In this document: one piece after another, positions 1-11,648 of the stretch
How the letters are laid out: every line of letters starts with the position of its first letter
Position numbering within the stretch: position 1 is the first letter of the stretch
Source of the DNA: Asterias rubens
Lineage: Eukaryota; Echinodermata; Asteroidea; Forcipulatida; Asteriidae
DNA: 64,000 nucleotides
Direction: 5' to 3'
Assembly: GCF_902459465.1 (NCBI RefSeq)
Contig: NC_047080.1
Coordinates: 8,778,866 to 8,842,865 of the forward strand
Made by a program: the position numbers and the translations under genes
Notes under the pieces: generated by a model
Databases searched by the model: none
What the model saw: only the letters and a program-made list of their open reading frames with translations
What the model was told of the DNA's origin: nothing

Positions 1-115
1 TCTAACTGTATTGTGTAAATGCATTCACCATTGTTATTTTGTGCCTATGTTGAGGTACACCAAGTGAGAAGACTGGTCTTTGACAATTACCAAAGGTGTC
101 CAGTGTCTTTTTAAC
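1..115 (-). mobile_element. Terminal fragment of the ACTGGACAC-family MITE
   Basis: The end of the most common foldback element here, recognised by accaaaggtgtccagtg followed by CTTT. It stops about 35 bp before the first visible exon. Confidence 0.7.
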
Positions 116-149
116 TCTTGGACTAAATTGTTTAATGTGTTACATTCAG

Positions 150-312
150 GTGCGTTACCAACTCTGAAAATACAGAATCTCCTGACAGACTCTGGCTTGG
201 ACACTCTACTTGGACGATTCCCTACGCAGAGATTAAGGCAGTCCGAGGCTTCACTGCCTTCGCCAAGACACCAACGTAGCTCCTCTGCACCAGCTGTAAA
301 CTTTAACTCCAA
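150..312 (+). CDS. Acidic gene, first visible exon
   Basis: The acceptor TTACATTCAG precedes it and the donor AA|GTAAGG follows. It enters with two bases of a codon and leaves with two. It encodes a Ser/Arg/Pro-rich segment (LLTDSGLDTLLGRF, then RHQRSSSAPAVNF). Confidence 0.85.
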
Positions 313-3300
313 GTAAGGAAATGTTGTAATAATAATAATTTAGGAAAAAGAATTAGCTATTGCAAGGAACTTACAATCAAATGGAGGGTGGTGTCAATGC
401 AAAAAATAGTTTCCTGACGTTTCGACCCTAGCAGGGTGTTTCTCAAAGGCTTAAAAAAAACACAACAAACATGAACGGGTAACTAGTTACCTGTTTAGGT
501 TTGAGAAAGACTCTGCTAGGGTCGAAATATTGGACCATTAATTGTTTTTTGCAATATAATAATTGCCATGATAGAGTCCGTAAGTGCCGGTATCCACCAA
601 AAAGGCGCTCATGGCGCTCGCTCAGCCAATGATAGCTCTCCACGCGTTCACGTTTCATCAACGATGGCAGCCAATGCAACGGGTCAATGTTAGTTTGAGT
701 CCTCGTCGTGACAATTGTTTCCTTAAGCAAGGTACTAAACCATTATTGCTGCGTCCTTCAGATGGGACTTAAAGCAGTTTCCTCGTGTGTTGCGTAATGC
801 ACATAAAAGAACCCACTTATCGTAAAGAGAAGGGGCTTGCCCCTGTGTGGCTGGTTTGATTGGCAGCATGGCTGGTTTGATTGGCAGCATAATTACGCCA
901 CAGCACCTTGTAAACCATAACATGTTGCTATGTAAAGGAATATTATCTCATACTACACAAACGTATACCTTGAAGGACAAAATACTGAGTGCTTTGATAC
1001 TTCCCTAGGGGTGTGATAAAGCGCTATATGAAAACCCAATAATACTATCGTGGTTTTGTGGTGTTTTTTTTCTCTCATTAAATAGACCTAAGCAGTTCCC
1101 ATACACACCCTACACCTCCCCTCTTGGGGTGAGGTCCACCAGCGCCCGGTCCATGCCCGCCTCCATCACCGGGCAGCAGCTGCAGAACAAGGCCAGGTCA
1201 GTGGAGGTCAGGGAACTGTTTGAAGTGGACGAACTCAACAGCGATTGGCAGAATGCCTTCGTGCCCGCTCATGTCTACGTCTGGTGCCCATCCAAGAAAG
1301 CATATGAGCGTCAGTTGACTAAAGAGAGGGAGCCGACCATAGCTGGGAAGTAAGTCAACCCTTGTCTTGAAAAGACACATAATTGAATTTGACTGGATGC
1401 AAAACTGATTAATTTATAATATATCAATCTAGATATCGTTTTTTGCTAGCCATCAATAATAAAAATATTAATAGCAAAAAAGTATATAGCGCCAAATCCA
1501 TCAAAAAACAATGCCCCATGATGCTTGCAGTAATGGCCACCGAACCATGACCACAGGAGCTCTGTAAAAACAGAAGTATGAGTAGTGTACACTTAACCCG
1601 CCACGCTGCCTCATTACACGTGGCGTGTTGACATGGTCACCACCAAACACGCACAGAAACTTTGTGCCAGTTTGTAAGACTGCTGCTGCTTGTTGCAAAA
1701 TAGTTTTGCGCATTATTGCATTCTTCAAAGCAAACTGGTTAATCATTGCTGTGAACAGTTTACCCTTTTTACCCATCCCTGAGTAAAATGTCTCTAAATT
1801 GTTCGATCATTAAACACGAGTATTTCTTACATGATGCAAAACTGTTTTATCTGCTGTTGCATTTGGGAATTCGCTGCCTGTTAATATTTTCTAACAGAAA
1901 TTCTGATTTTTTGTTTTCTTTTTCAGAAATGATGAAAACGATGTTTCTAAATCAATCACAGTGAAGGACATGACAGACTCGATGGTCCCAAAAGCACCGA
2001 AGGACAAAACAAAAAGAAACAAGAAAATGGTAAAAACAAAACAAAGACGTCTGTTTGGTTTGAATCTAAGGTTATAAATAAATGCCATGTGCATGAAATA
2101 TCTGTCCATAAGGGGTGTCGTTGTTTAGGATGGTGGAGTCAAACTAAGTTGTTCTGCGATTGTGGGTTCGAACCCTGGCCTGGTCAGTCGCGCCACTTGT
2201 GCCTTTGAGGAATGCCCTTTATTACAATTGCTTCTCTCCACCAAGGAGTACAAATGGGTACCGGCCATGGACTGGCATCCTGTCTAGGGGAAATAGAAAT
2301 ACTACACTCATTTCAGCTTCAAAAACAACTTGAAAACTCACTTGTTTAGTCTTGGCTTAAGGTGCCGTTATTGCATTTGAATGTTCATTATTGTTATACG
2401 ATTATTATTGTGTTGTTTACAGCAAACCATACTAGATCGTATCTCCACCATGCAAAGTTTCAAAGACTACTTTCTGAATTTTGTTTACATGGTTGCATAA
2501 GAATACAAATAAGTATCTTGTGGTTAGCCTAAAACAGCTGTTTCCTTTCTTGAAATTGTCTTGTACAGAAGAAGAAGGCATCCCGAATAACGCCCACCGG
2601 AGGACGTCCATACACGCATCCTAGTCGATCTCCTCTCATCCAACGAAGAACCTTGCCAATTGATATGGATGAAAGGTTAGTTGAGTTGTTGAGCAGAGCA
2701 AGAAACAATCTACCCTGCTAAATGTTAAGCAAATATTATTGAGCGCCAAACCAAAGGAACACCAGCTAAAATATGTGAGGTATGCACTGGATGCCATTTC
2801 AGTATGCAACTCTTTTGATGGAACAATAGATCAGTGCAGAAAAAAACGACCATTGCTATCAATGAAAAAACAATACATTTGCTTTCAAAAACGGCCCCTA
2901 TGCTTTATGTTTTTAAGCAAATGTTAGGTGCGTTGGTTTAGCTTCCCTGGGTCTTCCCTGGTCTGCCCCGGTGCGTTCGAATAGCTTTTGACGTCATTCT
3001 AGGGGCTCACCCATGTCAGCCCCCACTTCCAAGCTTGTCATGCTTGTGGAGTGGGTCACATGGGGGCTGGCCTCAGGTAAACGACATCACTGCAAGAACG
3101 GTGAGTGGTCGTTCATTTAGCTCTTTGTAAGGGGCTCACCCGAGTGAGCACCGCGGGGTAGACCCAGGGAAGCTAAACGAACGCACCCATTATAGAGCTC
3201 CAAAGGCACCAGATGGGGAACTCAAGTTGAAGTAACAAATTATGCAAGGTACATTGGTAGAAATATGAGGTATGCACTGGATGCCAATTTCAGTATGCAA

Positions 3301-6300
3301 CTCCTTTGATAGAAATGTAAGGTATGCAATGGACTCCATTTCGGTATGCAACTCCTTTGGTCGAACAATAGATCAGTGCAGACAATGACCATTGCTATCA
3401 ATGATATAAACAACACACTCGAGTTGCTGGCTTGGACTCAAGTCAAACTCAAGTCTCCAATTTCTTTGACTTGTGACTTGACTTGGCTTAGGGAAAAATT
3501 TAATATTGACTTGTTTTGAGCAAAACTTACTTACTTGGTTACAGTACTGATTTTTACATATCTAAGAAAAAATATTGAAAATCAACTTGAACGTTTTTAT
3601 CCCCACCTAGCATTTCTCAACTTCTGAATCTTCCAAGAGATATCTTAATGGATGTACTTGTGCACATTCAAAACAGGTGAGTTGTGTTTGACAATTATAG
3701 CAATCGCACAACATCGGTAAACAGTATTAACCAAAGGCCCACACTTCGTGTATCACAGCTTATATAAAAAATAACAAACCTGTGAAATTTAGGCTCAATC
3801 GATCATCGGAGTCGGGAGAAAATAATGGGAAACCCACCCCACGTTTCGCTGTATCATGACATGTGTTAAAAATAAGTAGTAGTTGAAAAGCAGGACAGTC
3901 CTTTTTCAGAACTGAGAAGTCTCCTGAATTCTGAAAGTCTACTCCGTGGTAGTAGAGTGGGGTGTCGTGGCCGAGCGGTTAAGAGCACCGAATTCAAGCT
4001 CTGCTGATTCTGTTCAGCAGTGTGTGGGTTCGAATCCCGGTCGTGACACTTGTGTCCCTGAGCAAGACACTTAACCATTATTGCTTCTCTCGACCCAGGG
4101 GTAAATGGGGACCTGTGAGGGCAGAGATGGTTCTTGTGATTGATTTAGCCGAGTAGCGCATTTGTTGCACGAGGCTGTATACTCCCCAGGGAGCTGAGAT
4201 GGTTTAAGGAGTGAATTAAGGCCCAGTGACCAGGGGTAATAATTTGAAGCGCTTTGAGACACCCATTCGGGAGTGAAAAAGCGCTATATAAACTCAAATA
4301 TTATTATTATAAAGCAAGGTAAGTTCTCAAAAGAACATGGTGCACAGATACACTAGGTGTTACGGCAAACCAAATATATATTGATACCTCACCATAACTG
4401 CCTCAAGTCCCATACAATATTTCACCATTTGAATCTCTTGTTTATCAGCGAGTCGCTGGACAGAGCCAAAGTGCAGGTCCTCTTGAACCGTCTCATGCCA
4501 CTGATCCATTTCGACCAGAGCCAGCCGGGTCACCGAGCGCTCTCTCCGACCCCCCTCCTTGCCAGCGGAATCCTCCAGAACAAGAAGATGAGCATCCATG
4601 AAGGGCGTCAGCGTCTCGGTGACCGGGAGCAAGAGGCTGCCACTGGAGCGAAGAATCCATTCTATCTGGACGATACTGTTCTGTCTGCGATGACGACGTC
4701 GACGTATACCGCCCTCACACAGCAGTTACCTGCGGAGGATGCGCAGCAAGAGGTGCAAGAGACTGGCAGGATGGCTCGTCAGCAGCCACTGGGACCCATC
4801 CAGGGTGAGTTTGGCTTGATTTGAGAAGGGGGTGGGGGGTTGTATGATGATTGTTGCGTTCACATTATAATAATAATATAATATAAAACCAAAGTCATGT
4901 ATAGCGCACGTATCTACCAACAAGGGTCTCAAGGCGCTTAGTATATAAATTTATACAGAAAGAGAGGCTATTGAAAGTTATGAATTCTGAGACCAAATTA
5001 TGTAGCACCTTATGCAGCCACAGCCAGGAACACCGGCGCGAACCCCTTCTCTTTACGTTAAGTGCACTGGGTGCTTTACGTCCCATCCGAAGGACGAAGC
5101 AATGGTCAAGTGTCTTGCTTAAGGACACAAGTGTCACGGCTAGGGATTTGAACCCACACTCAGCTGATCAGAAACATCAGAGTTTGAATTTGATGCTCTT
5201 AACCGCCCGGCCAAAAACTTTGACTTCTACTTAAAGGGAAGGTATACCTTGGTAATCACTCTTAAAATTATTGGCAATCAAAAAAATTTGGTTAGAAGCC
5301 TACAGCAGCTGACCATTGTACAAAGCATTTTGAGAATTATTGCTTTTTCGAAAAAATTGCAGTTTTGAATCTGAGAAACTTTACTGTCAAATACATTTAT
5401 TGGGTTGTGTATTTAAATTACGGATTATTCTTCCTGCGTCGACATAACTGTCCGGATTTTCAGTAATATCTCAAATATGAGACCACCTTTTTGAAATGTT
5501 CACAGATTAGTTTAGATTTACACTCTCGTGAAATAAACCAATTAACGATTCAAAAAATTGAAATTCTGCATTTATGTTTGGCCTTGATTTTTGTTTTCCT
5601 TTTTGCCACTCCCGGAAACAATTGTTTTTCCAACAACTACAAAATTCCTTCTCTTTCCACTCTTTTAGCTGACAAGGTAGCCCCTCTACCCAAAGTTTCC
5701 CATTTTAGAAACAAGCCAACGTCAGTCTCGACAAAGAGCCTACCACCACTAATCCCTGGCGCCAAACCAACCAAGCCCTTCGACTACAAAGGAGCCAAGT
5801 CACTGGATCTTACCCTAGGTAAGTTCAGAAGGGAGTTTATTTCTGCTGCCACAAATATTTTGCTGATTTTTTAACTTTACATGCTGATAAGTGGAAAACA
5901 ATTTGTTTAACCCTTACGCTGTGTATTAAGCACGGTATACTCAGTACTTTTGCGAGTTCTGTGAACAAAATCCACTGGAAAATACTGGGGTGGGATTCAA
6001 ACCCACAAACCTTTGCATTGCTTTAGCAGATGTCTTACCACAAGACCACCGAGCTAGCGCGGTTGCTAATGGCAGTTTGAATGATATGTGTTAGCAGCGG
6101 GAACTCCATTGATTTAAAGATAATAATAATGACACACAACATTTATTAGGCGCTTATTACGGTTGTATTCAGTTCATTCAGTATTTTCCTGCAAGGGACT
6201 ACGTTTGAATAATGAGACCTACTCATAATTGTTAATTTTTACAAATACTTTTGCTTCTCGATTTAGGGCCACTTCCAAGTCCCGAACTGCTCTCCCCTGA

Positions 6301-9300
6301 GAAGCCATCAACACCCCGCTCTGAGAAGGCGTCCACCTTATACGTGACCCTCCCTTCTGTCCCCTCACCGGACAGGACGGACTTGATCACTCCTCTTCAG
6401 CCCTATGGGAAGCAACCAATTACTGGTGTTCCGTTTAGGTTTACCAACTACCTGCGGGACACGCCTTCGCTGATTGCCAGCGAAGATTTTGTGAGTATTT
6501 CATTTCATTTCAATTCTTTTTTGTTTAGTAATTTGGGAACCAATGCACAACTCTACTTACATATGGCCTTAGCGCAAAATTGAACCTGTCAATTTCACAA
6601 AGAGCTAGGACTAGTCCTAGGAGATAATAAAAACCTAAGGCTAGTCCTTAGTTAGTACAAGTAACTTGTCCTAACTCCTGATAAGACTAGTCTAAACTCT
6701 TTGTGTAGTCCACCCCAGGGCTCAATTTCACAAAGGTAAGATTGATCTTAACTGCAAATCACTCTTTATTGCGAAGCAAATTGTGATGTCACAGTACAAA
6801 TCACTTTTGGTAATACTGACAACTCATGTTAAGATGAATCTTAATGCTTTGTGAAAAACAGCCCCAGTGCCAAAGTGGTGATAGGTGAGTGCTTAAAGTA
6901 CAAGCGACACATGCCACCCCTAATTTCACAGTTGAAGATCAACAGAAAAAATGCATTGATAAAAGGGATGAAGAAAACATTACAAAGTAGTAGTTTGAAA
7001 AAAATAGCACCCTTTTCTGAAAAGCAAATTCAAAAACAAATTGAAAGTCAAAGTATTAATCACCCAAATTTCATTCCTACTTCAAATATTGGTTTAATTT
7101 CTATTTGTTATTTTTTGTATTGTCGTTAACTCTTTTGTTTTAATTTCTTAATACCTTGCATGCTTACAGCCTGAGTTATTTTGGTTTGATTATGAGGTAA
7201 AAATTGTTTGTCAGGTCACATTTGAGTGTGTTTTAATTGAGTTGCACCCCATACTGTTCATTATTTCTGCACTGCTGGTTATAATCAGAGCTGTGTCTTG
7301 AGAGAGTTGCCACATAGAGGGACCAGTTTTCTTTGGTCACTATGGCCCTACGGTTTCATAGAGCTGCTTAAGCAAAAACAACCTTGCTTAATAAAATTAG
7401 TTTACCGGCCAAGACTTCACTCAATAGTTATGCTAATAGTTATGGGTTTTTTTTCTTTTCTTTTTTTTCCTTCTTTTTTTTCTTGATTTTCTATTGTATA
7501 ATATTTTCATTTTGTGTAGGCGCCTTGATCGGTTTGTCTGGAAAAGTGTGCATTATAAATTTGTAATATTATTATTAAACAGCAGCTTTTAAAACCAAGA
7601 AGAAAATGCCTTGGTTACCCTTGTCCTTTCAAAAAGCATACAGGCCTGAGTGGGCATCTACACCCATTAGCTCTAACTAGTTTTGTGTTTAACTGCACTT
7701 ATTTACCTGATTCATGCACACCTTGGGCCAATTTCCTATAAAGCATACAAATTTGCTTAGCATGAAATTTTTTCCTTGATATAAACAGGATTACCAACCA
7801 AATGTCCACGTGATTTTCAGGATAAGCTAACAACAGCTGAATACCAGTAACAAGCAATATGCAACAAATGGAAATTTAGTTGGTAATCCAGTTTTTATCA
7901 AAAAAGAAATTTCATGCTAAGCAAATTTTTGTGCTTAGCAGCTCTATGAAATTGGGCCCAGGTCTTCACCTCAGCTCTTACATCCAGAAGTGTACTTTGC
8001 CGAGTACCAGCGTAGATGTAGATGAACCCAACGCGCAGTCTAGTCTGGTACCCTGTGTTTCACCCAATGCTTTTTTTGTTTGGTATACAAAATGGCTTCT
8101 AATTGCAAGTTGACGCAACTCTCTCATTATAGAGCTCTGGTTACAATGTACGCATTAGCCCCTTTCACACTACATGAATTTCCCTGGGAAATTCCCACAA
8201 TGGTTGACCTGTTCACATTTGAATAACCAAACCTTGCAAACTCCCAGGAAGATAGCTACCCCTGCTATAAAGTGGGAAAAAAACTTGGGTTTAAAATTCA
8301 CAGGAGTTTCCTGTGTTTTCATTACCTGGGTATTAGCTCGGTAGTGTGAAAGGGGCTTAGTAGGTTATGTCACATGAAGCATTTTAAAGTTTTCACAACA
8401 CATTATTTTTAGAAACATTCAATATGTACACTAGTTATTCATAACTGTATTCATTTTCAGCTAATACACTTACAGCTACTTGTCATTGCATATTTCTGGT
8501 ATAAAAATAGTATAAATACAAAATATTTGTTGCTAGTACAATGTATAAAACTATTTGCAATTGTAATATTTGCATTTCATAGATTTAGTTGTCAATTTGT
8601 AATTCACTTTTGGTTACATTTCTCTGGAGACAAGATCATCATTCATCATTCCTGAATCACAGAAACTTTATTGCACCATTCACAATCATAAATTCCACTT
8701 GTCCTCCTTGAAGGAGGGAAGCAATTTTCCATGAACATTTATTTGTCCTATCTTGCAATCCACAATAATTTTTGAAACAACAATGACAATATTCATACTG
8801 TCTGTATCTCTGTTGACATTTTGCTAAGCATTCTGGAAACCATCTCAACTCCTTAGGAGTATGCAGCACCAGAAAACAAAATGGCGCATAGGTTGTTCCT
8901 GGTTGATGAGAAGCAATTGCAGTTTTTAGTTAAGTTTGTTGCTTAAGGACACTTGTGGCAGTGTCATGAGCGTAGTTAGAATGCATACTCTGATGACTTT
9001 ACCACCAGAATTTGAGTTTGCTGCACAAGCCCGCTATATTTGTCTGCAGCTGACGTAGCTTGAACAGTAATTTGTTAGCTTACAAAAGTGTTTTTGTGTT
9101 CTTTTCCACAGCAACCCCTCCATGCCGTATCGCCATCTCTGTCCACTGGTGTGCCTCAAGCACCACTGGGTACTCCCGCTACAAACATTTACCATCCTTC
9201 GAAAATGCGTTCTCCGAGCCCTACCAAGCAAGGGTACCAAGGAATCCCAGATCCTTATCAAAGAGACGTCAACACCGCCCCTGACCTTTCAAATCCAGAA

Positions 9301-9735
9301 GCCCTGGGCACCATCCAAGAGGTGCACAGCACAATGACAACCTCCTACCTAGATACATCAGCAATGGGTACCAGTCGTATGACCTCACCCATAAAGCAGT
9401 TCACCCCCGTCTCAACCCCGTGGGGCAACTGCACAAGCATCACTGCGGGTCCGGTGTCTGACAGAGCCAGCCGGTCCCCAGTTCCACCGATGACCCCTCG
9501 CCCGTCCACGGCAACACCGGACTTCTGGCCTGAAGTAGATGAAAGGGACTACATGACATCGCCTGAGAAACCACGGGAGACGGCTTCAAGCCAAACGAAC
9601 GACATGACGACACCAACTGCCCCTCCGCCGTCACCGGAACCTCAAGACTTGAAAAGTGACTTTGATTTTGCGGTCAACGACATGAGTAAAAGCGCTGTGA
9701 CAACGTCATTGACGCCTCTTGTGGAGGAAGGTGAA

Positions 9736-9782
<47 letters not shown>

Positions 9783-10836
9783 AGAAGAAGAAGAAGACGA
9801 GGAAGAGGAAAAAAAAAGCAAAGATATTGTAGATGGGAAAGTAGTAAATAAGATCACAGAGGGTGATCAAAACATTGAAGAAGGAAATCAGGACACCCCT
9901 GTTGGCCAGGAACATCCTACCAACTCTGAAGATCCTACTTCTGAGAATCTAAATAAAAACTCCACCGATGCTCCAGAGAGGGAAACAGGAACTACAGATG
10001 TAGAAAGCACAGAACAAGATCATACTGCAGAAAATGCTGGTGCAAGTTCTTTAGAGATGATTGAACCTGCTGAGGGACTAAATGATAATTCAGACGAACA
10101 GAGTGGGTTGAATCTTGACACAATTCAGGAAGGTTTGGATAATACGGATGTGGGGGAACAAACAGCAGCGACCACAGAGTTTGTCAAACCTGATGACTCT
10201 TCAGTGAATACGGAAGGCATAACTGCCGCGGAAACTTCAACCGATGCTGCTCTCCTCAAGGAAGAAGCTGTACCTGGTTTCAGCCAAGAGCAAGATGAGA
10301 GTTCAACCAATCAGGGTGCCAGCATCAACGCAGAGACAACCAACGGCAGCGCAGAAGAGGGTATTGACCCAGTCCTGTCAGCTAACGAGGGCCAAGAAGT
10401 TATAACTTCAGAACATGGAACTGAAAATCCCCAAACAGCCAATCAGAATACTGGATTTGATGTTAACTCGGCTGTCTTAACCAATGGGGATGAAGCTCTC
10501 TCAGATTCTGAAGAGGACGCCATCAAACCCCAAACAGCCAATCAGAATACAGGATTGGATGTCGACTCTGCCGTGTTAACCAATGAGGATAAAGCTCTCA
10601 TAGACCATGAAGGGGACACTATCGATCCCCAAACAGCCAATCAGAATACAGGAGAGAAACGAGACCCTGACATAGCAACCAATGAGGGCCAATCTCTCAT
10701 ATCTTCAGAGCAAGAGACCAATGAAGGTGGAAATTTCAGCGCTGGTGACGATAAGGGACAAGATGCAGATAATCGGGAGCAAGAAAATGCCTCCATGGAT
10801 AAGGGAGAAGTTGGAGAAAATGTGGTACAAATTTAA
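150..10836 (+). CDS. Unrecognised acidic protein gene, 5'-partial, nine exons
   Basis: I do not recognise this protein. The visible exons are 150-312, 1086-1349, 1927-2029, 2569-2675, 3611-3676, 4449-4804, 5669-5818, 6267-6490 and 9112-10836. Splice phases agree at every join and give 1051 residues after the first split codon. The first exon opens in mid-codon behind a good acceptor, so the start lies upstream of the window. The protein begins with a Ser/Pro/Arg-rich stretch, has one compact segment in exon 2 (FEVDELNSDWQNAFVPAHV), a lysine-rich linker, a short predicted helical segment across exons 5-6 (LPRDILMDVLVHIQ, then SESLDRAKVQVLLNRLM), Pro-rich linkers, and a long Glu/Asp/Asn/Thr-rich tail. 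No enzyme motif, signal peptide or membrane segment was seen. It is probably a largely disordered scaffold or cytoskeletal protein, which is inference. Confidence 0.85.
718..1052 (+). mobile_element. SINE body (type 2), headless
   Basis: It shares the body found at 33150 and 38430 (tccttcagatgggac, then aaaatactgagtgctttgat, then gataaagcgctatatgaaaa). The tRNA-like head is missing. It contains a 21-bp internal duplication (ggctggtttgattggcagca, starting at about 848 and 869). It ends about 35 bp before exon 2 of the acidic gene. Confidence 0.75.
1086..1349 (+). CDS. Acidic gene exon 2
   Basis: The acceptor is CTCATTAAATAG and the donor AA|GTAAGT. The frame requires the AG at 1084-1085 rather than the CAG at 1093-1095, because only that choice restores phase. 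It encodes the most globular-looking part of the protein (FEVDELNSDWQNAFVPAHVY, then VWCPSKKAYERQLTKERE) and is the best query for a family search. Confidence 0.88.
1927..2029 (+). CDS. Acidic gene exon 3
   Basis: It follows a pyrimidine-rich acceptor (TTTTTCAG) and ends ATG|GTAAAA. It encodes a charged linker rich in Lys and Asp. Confidence 0.8.
2112..2290 (+). mobile_element. SINE type 1 fragment
   Basis: A decayed tRNA-like head with a B-box-like gggttcgaaccctgg, followed by the cttctctccaccaaggagta body seen in the full copy at 3959. Confidence 0.65.
2569..2675 (+). CDS. Acidic gene exon 4
   Basis: The acceptor is TTGTACAG and the donor AG|GTTAGT. It encodes a basic, Pro/Arg/Thr-rich linker (RITPTGGRPYTHPSRSPL). 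Confidence 0.8.
2925..3188. mobile_element. Foldback MITE with GGTGCGTT ends
   Basis: Terminal inverted repeats ggtgcgttggtttagcttcc and its near-complement end in aacgcaccc. A related copy lies at 26772-27025. It appears to have split a local duplication: 2770-2880 and 3262-3410 share gaggtatgcactggatgcca. Confidence 0.8.
3611..3676 (+). CDS. Acidic gene exon 5 (66 bp)
   Basis: This very small exon lies between CCCCACCTAG and AG|GTGAGT. It encodes SISQLLNLPRDILMDVLVHI plus two residues, an amphipathic helix-like stretch that continues across the splice into exon 6. Confidence 0.82.
3730..3870 (+). mobile_element. Partial MITE, AAAGCCATTGG family
   Basis: The internal part of the family seen whole at 39888 and 61232 (cacttcgtgtatcaca, then ggctcaatcgatcatcgg). 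Confidence 0.65.
3959..4318 (+). mobile_element. SINE type 1, full length, tRNA-Leu-like head
   Basis: The head resembles tRNA-Leu, with an A-box region gtggccgagcggttaagagc and a B box gggttcgaatccc. A conserved body (aggggtaaatggggacctg) follows, and the tail gcgctatataaactcaaata runs into (TTA)n. This tRNA-headed plan with a LINE-like tail is typical of animal SINEs. It lies in the intron before exon 6 of the acidic gene. Confidence 0.85.
4449..4804 (+). CDS. Acidic gene exon 6
   Basis: The acceptor is TGTTTATCAG and the donor G|GTGAGT. It begins with the predicted helix SESLDRAKVQVLLNRLMPLI, followed by a polar, Gln-rich, probably disordered stretch. Confidence 0.85.
4866..5216 (-). mobile_element. 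SINE type 2, minus orientation
   Basis: Read on the minus strand it has the tRNA-like head, the acacttgtgtccttaagcaa motif, the tccttcggatgggacgtaaa motif and the reversed tail at 4880-4945. Confidence 0.78.
5232..5510 (+). mobile_element. MITE fragment, AAAGGGAA family
   Basis: Starts aaagggaaggtataccttgg and shares an internal stretch with the full element at 45572 (ttttgagaattattgctttt). The far end is missing. Confidence 0.6.
5669..5818 (+). CDS. Acidic gene exon 7
   Basis: It lies between CACTCTTTTAG and G|GTAAGT. It encodes a Pro/Lys/Ser-rich linker (SLPPLIPGAKPTKPFDYKG). Confidence 0.82.
5920..6065 (-). mobile_element. SINE type 3, tRNA-like
   Basis: On the minus strand it has gtggtaagacatctgcta then gtttgaatcccaccccagta, with the flanking acggtatactcagtactttt motif shared with copies at 25193 and 50130. 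Confidence 0.7.
6267..6490 (+). CDS. Acidic gene exon 8
   Basis: It lies between CGATTTAG and TTT|GTGAGT. It encodes another Pro/Ser/Thr-rich stretch that includes FTNYLRDTPSLIASEDF, and ends in phase 0. The following 2.6-kb intron holds three foldback elements. Confidence 0.83.
6583..6870. mobile_element. Foldback elements with ATTTCACAAAG ends
   Basis: Two adjacent foldbacks. The first has ggactagtcctag palindromes and the same caatttcacaaag end as the array at 63.1 kb. The second runs from aatttcacaaaggtaagatt to aatcttaatgctttgtgaaa. Confidence 0.7.
7728..7962. mobile_element. Foldback MITE, GCCCAATTTCATAG family
   Basis: An older copy of the near-perfect palindrome at 23735: tttgcttagcatgaaatttt on the left, atttcatgctaagcaaattt on the right, then agctctatgaaattgggccc. 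Confidence 0.8.
8155..8361. mobile_element. Foldback MITE, AGCCCCTTTCACAC family
   Basis: Terminal inverted repeats of 18-19 bp: tagcccctttcacactac and gtagtgtgaaaggggctta. The interior has no coding potential. Confidence 0.82.
8362..9111. other. Intron, 3' part, no further feature
   Basis: AT-rich intron sequence before the terminal exon of the acidic gene. A decayed SINE fragment may lie near 8940-9010. Nothing else was recognised. Confidence 0.5.
9112..10836 (+). CDS. Acidic gene terminal exon
   Basis: A strong acceptor (GTTCTTTTCCACAG) opens a 575-codon exon ending in TAA. The first 200 or so residues are Pro/Thr/Ser-rich with repeated TSP-type motifs. A polyglutamate tract follows, then a Glu/Asp/Asn/Thr-rich tail with a 33-residue repeat. 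The tail has almost no hydrophobic clusters and should be unstructured. Confidence 0.9.
9727..9820 (+). repeat. Polyglutamate (GAA/GAG) tract
   Basis: An imperfect GAA/GAG triplet run inside the terminal exon encodes about 30 Glu with one Asp interruption. It is in frame and should be length-variable. The minus-strand reading gives a meaningless polyserine frame. Confidence 0.95.
10429..10655 (+). repeat. 33-residue coding tandem repeat
   Basis: The DNA segment ccccaaacagccaatcagaa starts at 10429, 10528 and 10627, an exact 99-bp period. Each unit begins PQTANQNTG and the first two continue with a SAVLTN motif. The third copy is partial. The repeat keeps frame. Confidence 0.93.
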
Positions 10837-10890
10837 AATGTTGTTTGTAAATAATTTGAAGCTTGCTGAAGGCTTGTAACTAGGAATGGG

Positions 10891-11037
10891 CAATAGGAGA
10901 CTTTCCAACACTAGGTGGCAGCAGACATACCGGGTAAATTTCCATTGTTTACGTAGTTCTGAACATGCGCATAATTCTGAGAACAATGGATTTACCCGGT
11001 AAGTCTGCTGCCCTCTATCGTCCCAGAAAGTCTCCCA
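10891..11037. mobile_element. 147-bp foldback element with CTCF-like arms, copy 1
   Basis: Inverted arms begin ggagactttccaacactagg and end in the complement (agaaagtctccc). One arm holds cactaggtggcagcag (10909-10924), the other ctgctgccctctat (11005-11018). Both resemble the known animal CTCF core. It begins 55 bp after the stop of the acidic gene, so it is probably in its 3' UTR. It differs from 34496-34642 at one base of 147. Confidence 0.85.
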
Positions 11038-11305
11038 TTAAAAGAGATGACATGCCTTGTACATGTTTAATGGGTGGTCAGCAAGCTGTAGCTTAATTAC
11101 TAAACAATCTCATGTAAGTATATGCAACAACCCTTGGGTTAAATTTATTGTAAACTCTACATTTGTATAGGTTTAAAACAACCAAACGGTTTCAAACACC
11201 AAAGGGCAAAGGTGTACGTACTTTGCCTTTATTTAACAACTGTTAAAACAAGAAGTTTGGAAAGAATGATTCTGGATTCCTAAATAATAGTGCCTTTCTT
11301 GTTAA

Positions 11306-11462
11306 ACCCTGGTTCATACATCCTGCGAATGCTAATGCGATACTAGTTTTGACGTCATAAATTCGCAATGAATAATTCAGAAGAGTAGAGATGAGCTCAA
11401 CTCCTGCGAAACATTCGCCGCGAAAACAGCCCTTCCCATTTGCAGGAAGTATGAACCGTGCT
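11306..11462. mobile_element. Foldback MITE, GGTTCATAC family
   Basis: Ends ctggttcatacatcctgcga and gcaggaagtatgaaccg are inverted. A closer pair of ends is at 50354-50547. Confidence 0.75.
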
Positions 11463-11561
11463 TCAGACAGCACCAATCAGCAAGAGATACATTTTACTCA
11501 CAGAACTAATGAGTTTGTTGAGGATAAGCATGGGCACCAGCAACAAAGAGGGAAGCCTTTT

Positions 11562-11648
11562 GGGGACACTAGGTGGCAGCAGACCTACCAAGTTAATCCA
11601 TTGCTTGGAAGTGTGCGCATTGTTCAAATTTACGTAAACAATAGACCT
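11562..11648 (+). mobile_element. Element end with CTCF-like motif
   Basis: Contains ggacactaggtggcagcaga followed by gtgtgcgcattgttcaaatt and acgtaaaca. The same order recurs at 48677-48757, so these are two copies of a second family sharing the CTCF-like arm. Confidence 0.6.

Noticed and set aside
9642..9915. Polyserine and polyphenylalanine minus-strand frames
   Set aside because: Antisense of the GAA/GAG tract in the real exon.
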